From Chrysochromulina tobinii (taxonomy: Eukaryota > Haptophyta > Prymnesiales > Chrysochromulinaceae), in assembly GCA_001275005.1 (NCBI GenBank), contig JWZX01001921.1, forward strand, positions 1 to 18,328: a stretch of DNA of 18,328 nt, read 5' to 3'. The translations under genes and the position numbers were made by a program. The notes beneath the pieces are model-generated. The model ran no database searches and was not told the origin of the DNA. It worked only from the letters and a program-made list of their open reading frames with translations. The stretch's first letter is position 1. Each line of letters opens with the position of its first letter. This document shows positions 16,201 to 18,328 of this stretch, piece after piece.

Positions 16201-16563
16201 GGTAGCAGAGGCGCAGGGATGAGCGTGCAGTTGCGCGCAAGCCATGCTGCTTCGGCGGCGGCGGCGTTCGGCTGTCGCTTCCGCTGTTGCTGCGCGCTTG
16301 CTGTGGCTTCTGAATGGTGGTGCTGTGGCTTCTGAAGATGCTGCGATGATGGTGCTGCTGTTGCTGCTGCCGCCGCTGCTGCTGCGTTCGCTCGCTGCTT
16401 GGGCGTGCTGCGCCCGCGTACCGAAAGGATTGGCACCAGCACCAGCACCGGCACCGAATGTCGGCGCGGCCGCACCGAATGCCGTCCCTCGCGGCGCACC
16501 GAATGAATTACCACCTCCGAATCCAGCGCTGCTTCCAGCTCCGAATCCACCTCCGAAATTCAT
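13240..16563 (-). CDS. NUP98: Nucleoporin Nup98 (FG repeats, GLEBS motif, C-terminal autopeptidase-like domain)
   Basis: I model this as complement(join(13240..16133,16422..16563)), 1011 aa, starting at MNFGGG; an upstream in-frame Met at 16698 precedes an unlikely Arg-rich stretch. Nup98 is a mobile FG nucleoporin that forms the permeability barrier and binds Rae1/Gle2. The N-terminal half is rich in PFGA, GFGG and LFG repeats. A GLEBS motif that binds Rae1 is coded at about 15439-15598 (NPPYKPVQ, then SITKMPQYEAKSFEELRYED). More FG repeats, a Pro/Ala-rich linker and the Nup98 C-terminal domain follow (coded by about 13700-13260), with GEGLNKECEYTMEGLW and GEWTVV typical of the fold. At the usual His-Phe/Ser self-cleavage site it has Glu-Phe-Val, and the chain ends 12 residues after the Val with no Nup96 part. 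Confidence 0.93.
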   Translation of the reverse strand: MNFGGGFGAGSSAGFGGGNSFGAPRGTAFGAAAPTFGAGAGAGANPFGTRAQHAQAASERSSSGGSSNSSTIIAASSEATAPPFRSHSKRAATAEATAERRRRRSSMACAQLHAHPCASATSHCPPFARLLTTPSPCLDPSRAGGAAPNPFGAGAGSGSFGAPATPFGAPAASATFGAPAAATPFGSSFGARPAASPFGGTAPAASPFGAATPFGTAPKPFGATTSPFGGVGGGYAPAPAPTVGFGGTSLLAPQPAAAGFGGAAAGFGGAVAGFGGAAAGFGGAAAGFGGAAAGFGGAAAGFGGAAAGFGGAAAGFGGAAAAGTGNPPYKPVQEREQVAGAPGQVQVYQYCSITKMPQYEAKSFEELRYEDYAKGANKPAATAPFAGSTSFGAVPSPFGVAAPAAAPNPFGAPAQNAFAAPKNVFGAPAAPAAGPFGAPAAGGLGGGGLFGAPAAAPFGASAPFGGVGGAAPPAAPFGAPLGGGGFGAAPAPAQPFGAGLGGAGGLFGAAPAGALAMFAPKQGAPANNLFGGAPAAPAAMMGGSPFGGTPAAQGCNPFATSSAPVFPGAGGGGAPAQVNTPQLPPAPSTNPYPYGRHALFSPVLPSDPKPAAAAPAPAATGGLFGSAPAPAPAPAAGAPAPATYCRKVLPPGAGGVHPAFIAQPYYAPSTTTSLFGGAPSPTTSLFGGAAPKPALNRTAPGATNLPDYIGDQLVRNLDGTTYIRTASGEKYSIDGAPTLSGMSYVRGQVPASPAPSEQAAPGGQRASLPRTPLVRFSPRALDIDQGALVAEAARGNSTPALPMAAQTPTPELGPGGDTSAAPAPANGHGGIVPSRATTAPAARSAQAHTLFSPEPASGACPFPTPATGPVRPRPIPPNSVAYMDTVDEVQRGAGADEEAADVSPPRPFAGVGDDATMASAGVGAASPPSSLPSAAGAVRTGGLGSPAAAMPLATDGEDEGYEVRPESMARLREMKIKRVSDLEVRRKGFGTLRWKGITDVHDLVERGLREIISIERHQVEMYRGSPPPKGEGLNKECEYTMEGLWARGPSNEILRDERALGRFGDELRKNAERMKARMVSYDPQLGEWTVVLSEFVPKSAQAGRQAR
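15611..15799 (-). repeat. 21-bp tandem repeat, nine units, coding AAAGFGG
   Basis: Nine head-to-tail 21-bp units differ at only a few positions (including one Ala-to-Val unit). They encode a run of AAAGFGG heptads in the FG region of Nup98, just N-terminal to the GLEBS motif. The low divergence points to recent slippage expansion. Confidence 0.95.
16134..16421 (-). other. NUP98: Intron of NUP98, 288 nt, in frame
   Basis: On the coding strand the donor is TTCG|GTACGC at 16422/16421. The acceptor is a pyrimidine-rich tract ending CGTGCAG at 16134. Joining gives NPFG followed by GAAPNPFG, a seamless FG repeat. The 96 codons inside lack any FG dipeptide and look unlike the rest of the protein (Ser/Arg/His/Cys-rich). 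They happen to contain no stop, so the intron is invisible as an ORF break. Confidence 0.85.
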
Positions 16564-16873
16564 GGTGTGGCGTAGCAAGTTTAGCGATTCGCACGACGGC
16601 GAGCGAGGAGGCGCACGAAGGCGAGCGAGGCAAGGGCACGGGTTAACTCCGACTCGTCTCCGCCTTACAACGTTTTTTTGCCGCGCCAGACAAGGCAAGT
16701 CAAGGGCAAAATCAAGTCAGGTCAAGTGGACCTACATGTAACATGGGAAAAATTGCTGCAAAGACGACGAGCACGGAGCATCACGCTGACGTCAAAGACT
16801 TTTGCTCCCTTTTTCGGCCTCGCCGAACTTACGCTCTTGCTTACTGTAAGCGCGAGCGCCTGACGGCGTGAAC
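16564..16873. promoter_or_regulatory. Divergent promoter region of NUP98 and ARPC2
   Basis: The two ATGs face away from each other across 310 bp. The region contains a perfect TGACGTCA palindrome (16787-16794), the binding site of CREB/ATF-type bZIP factors. It also has a cluster of CAAGTCAAG-like words at 16691-16730. Function is inferred from position and motif identity. Confidence 0.5.
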
Positions 16874-17947
16874 ATGGCCGCGCCCCCAGCAGACCACGAC
16901 GGCAAGGCCGGCCGAATCTACCTCGAGGCGGGCCATCGCGTCGTCGCCGAGACCGTGCGCGCACGCATCTTCTACGAGGGCGATCCGGAGAAGCGTGAAG
17001 CGGTGGACGTAAAAGCAGATGACTTTGATGGCGTCTCGTTCTATGTATCCGTGTCGCCTGAGGAGAAGAACCTGATGCGCGTCGCGCTCCAAGTGCCATG
17101 CTTCAAAGCCATCAAGGACGCTGTTGGCGAGGGCTACTTTGCCGAGCTCTTCGGCCTCTTTGCGTGCTGCTCGCTAGAGGCGCCGATGCCAGGGTTCAGC
17201 CTAACTGTGCTGGTCAACCTGGATGCATTGCCCGCCAGCGAGTCTGAGAAGGAAGACCTCGTGAGCAAGCTCTCCACGCTCAAGCGCGAAGTGGTCGGCG
17301 CGCCTCTCTGGGTCTGCTTCAGGGCGCTCCTCACCGGCAGCAAGCCGCCGCGCTCATACTATGTCGTGCCGTACCGGCCTGCGGAGACCATGTACGTCGT
17401 GCCGTCCGACGACCTCGTGGTCGTGGTTTACACGGTCTCCTTCGACGACCATGTCGAACGCGCAATCGCGAACAGCTTCCTGCAGGAGATTGTCATCTCG
17501 CGCAGGCAGTCGCGCGACCTGGCGAGTGCGCCGACGGTCAACTTCTCGCAGGAGCCGCCGCACGAGCTCAAGACGATCCCAGGGCTGACGATCCGGCAGC
17601 CCTCGCGAGACAAGTGCGTGGGGGCGCCGGCAGAGACACCACCCGATAAGGTGCCCGAGAAATTCGTGGGCTACCTCTCGCTCGCCATTTCGAAGCGCAT
17701 CGTCGAGTCGGGCCGGCTCGAGAAGGCGGTTACACTGACCGAGGGCTACCGCTCGTTCCTCATGTACCACGTGCAGGCCACCAAGAGCCAGCTGCACGCG
17801 CGCATTCGCCGACGCGCCGCCAACTGGCTGCAGGTGCTCAACCGCGCGATGCCCGAGAAGCTCAACGTCGAGAAGAAGACGATCAAGGGGCGCACTTTCA
17901 ATCGCGCCGGGGCGGCTGTAGTCGCTGCAAATAAGCTCGGCAGCTGA
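16874..17947 (+). CDS. ARPC2: Actin-related protein 2/3 complex subunit 2 (p34-Arc)
   Basis: The ATG at 16874 sits in a good context (AACATGGCC) and gives 357 aa; the GTG two codons upstream is not needed. ARPC2 is the structural core subunit of the Arp2/3 complex, which nucleates branched actin filaments in the cytosol. Family features appear in order: an N-terminal ETxxARI-like strand, DFDGVSFYVS (about 50-59), LVNLDALPAS, the central ETMYVVPSDDLVVVVYT block, the FSQEPPHELK segment and the C-terminal helix ending VLNRAMPEK with KTIKGRTF. Length is slightly above the roughly 300 aa typical of animals, with a longer insert before the last domain (GLTIRQPSRDKC region). No intron is seen in the coding frame. 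Confidence 0.95.
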   Translation: MAAPPADHDGKAGRIYLEAGHRVVAETVRARIFYEGDPEKREAVDVKADDFDGVSFYVSVSPEEKNLMRVALQVPCFKAIKDAVGEGYFAELFGLFACCSLEAPMPGFSLTVLVNLDALPASESEKEDLVSKLSTLKREVVGAPLWVCFRALLTGSKPPRSYYVVPYRPAETMYVVPSDDLVVVVYTVSFDDHVERAIANSFLQEIVISRRQSRDLASAPTVNFSQEPPHELKTIPGLTIRQPSRDKCVGAPAETPPDKVPEKFVGYLSLAISKRIVESGRLEKAVTLTEGYRSFLMYHVQATKSQLHARIRRRAANWLQVLNRAMPEKLNVEKKTIKGRTFNRAGAAVVAANKLGS

Positions 17948-18328
17948 GCTGAGTTGATAGCCGCCGGTGCGGATGCTCGCCCCGCGCGGATGCTCGCCCC
18001 GCGCGGATTCCGCCGCCCCACCTTTCAGGTTAGGTGCACCCACAGTCGGTTGGGGCATGCACTCCCTCATCGATTCAGATCCCCGTGCGTCGAGTGCGCA
18101 CGCGGCTCTCCGTCTCGTCCGATCTCGAAACGCCCGGGGGCCGTACACCCAGCGTACACCCGACGCGAGCGCCGAGCAGAAGTTGCGGGCCGAAGGGCCG
18201 CGAAGGATGTTACTACTTGACCAAGGCTGTGACGCGAGAAGATAGGGGTGAATACCCAGTCAGGGGGGGTGGTGAGAAAAACAAGTAGACACACCAAAAA
18301 CACAGTACACAGTCTCCAGAGTTGGGAG
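17948..18328. other. 3' flank of ARPC2 to the window edge
   Basis: No gene is supported. The first part contains a short tandem repeat (17969-18008). Further on there is a duplicated CGTACACCC (18142-18162 region) and an A-rich stretch near 18276-18302. This is probably 3'UTR followed by intergenic sequence. Confidence 0.45.
17969..18008 (+). repeat. 17-bp tandem repeat, about 2.3 units
   Basis: The unit GCGGATGCTCGCCCCGC occurs at 17969-17985 and 17986-18002 exactly, then six bases of a third copy. It lies about 20 bp past the ARPC2 stop codon, in the probable 3'UTR. Confidence 0.9.

Noticed and set aside
1-18328. tRNA, rRNA or spliceosomal RNA genes
   Set aside because: I looked for B-box sequences (GGTTCGA) and for conserved U1-U6 words on both strands by eye and found none; a covariance-model search would be more sensitive.

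Overview
The window looks like nuclear DNA of a photosynthetic protist with a complex, red-type plastid, most likely a haptophyte or a close ecological equivalent. The basis is GC-rich coding DNA, GT-AG introns, vertebrate-type TTAGGG telomeric repeats, a signal peptide ending in the Ala/Phe (AF) plastid-entry motif, a thylakoid-lumen-type presequence, and two unmistakable eukaryotic genes (Nup98 and ARPC2). The lineage is inferred; no rRNA or other marker gene is present.

Layout. 1-4.6 kb: a retroelement-like block with an intact DIRS-type reverse transcriptase/RNase H ORF on the minus strand, head-to-head with a Gag-like ORF on the plus strand. 4.6-5.2 kb: non-coding, with a perfect 14-bp hairpin. 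5.2-5.6 kb: a small, probably plastid-targeted, single-span membrane protein. 6.1-7.8 kb (minus): a CheR-type methyltransferase fused to a C-terminal coiled coil. 8.1-9.6 kb (minus): a polytopic membrane protein broken by a telomeric-repeat segment. 9.7-11.5 kb: an RGG-box protein with five cysteinyl-tRNA-synthetase-tail-like repeats. 11.5-11.7 kb: the last exon of a thylakoid-lumen protein. 11.7-13.2 kb: no gene seen, but several hairpins. 13.2-16.6 kb (minus): Nup98 with one intron. 16.9-17.9 kb: ARPC2, divergent from Nup98 across about 310 bp.

The most notable finding is at 8784-8916. A run of about 6.7 TTAGGG repeats sits between two perfect 47-bp direct repeats inside the membrane-protein gene. 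On the coding strand the duplicated segment has a single AG, and it is followed directly by GT. Splicing from the GT of one copy to the AG of the other removes exactly 86 nt, restores the reading frame and gives the uninterrupted protein. The C-rich telomeric strand also supplies seven CTAAC branch-point-like motifs and no competing AG. This looks like a new spliceosomal intron made from telomeric DNA and a target duplication.

Otherwise the genes are unrelated housekeeping, plastid and signalling functions in divergent or convergent pairs; there is no operon logic. Several gene models are tentative at their 5' ends because only genomic sequence is available.
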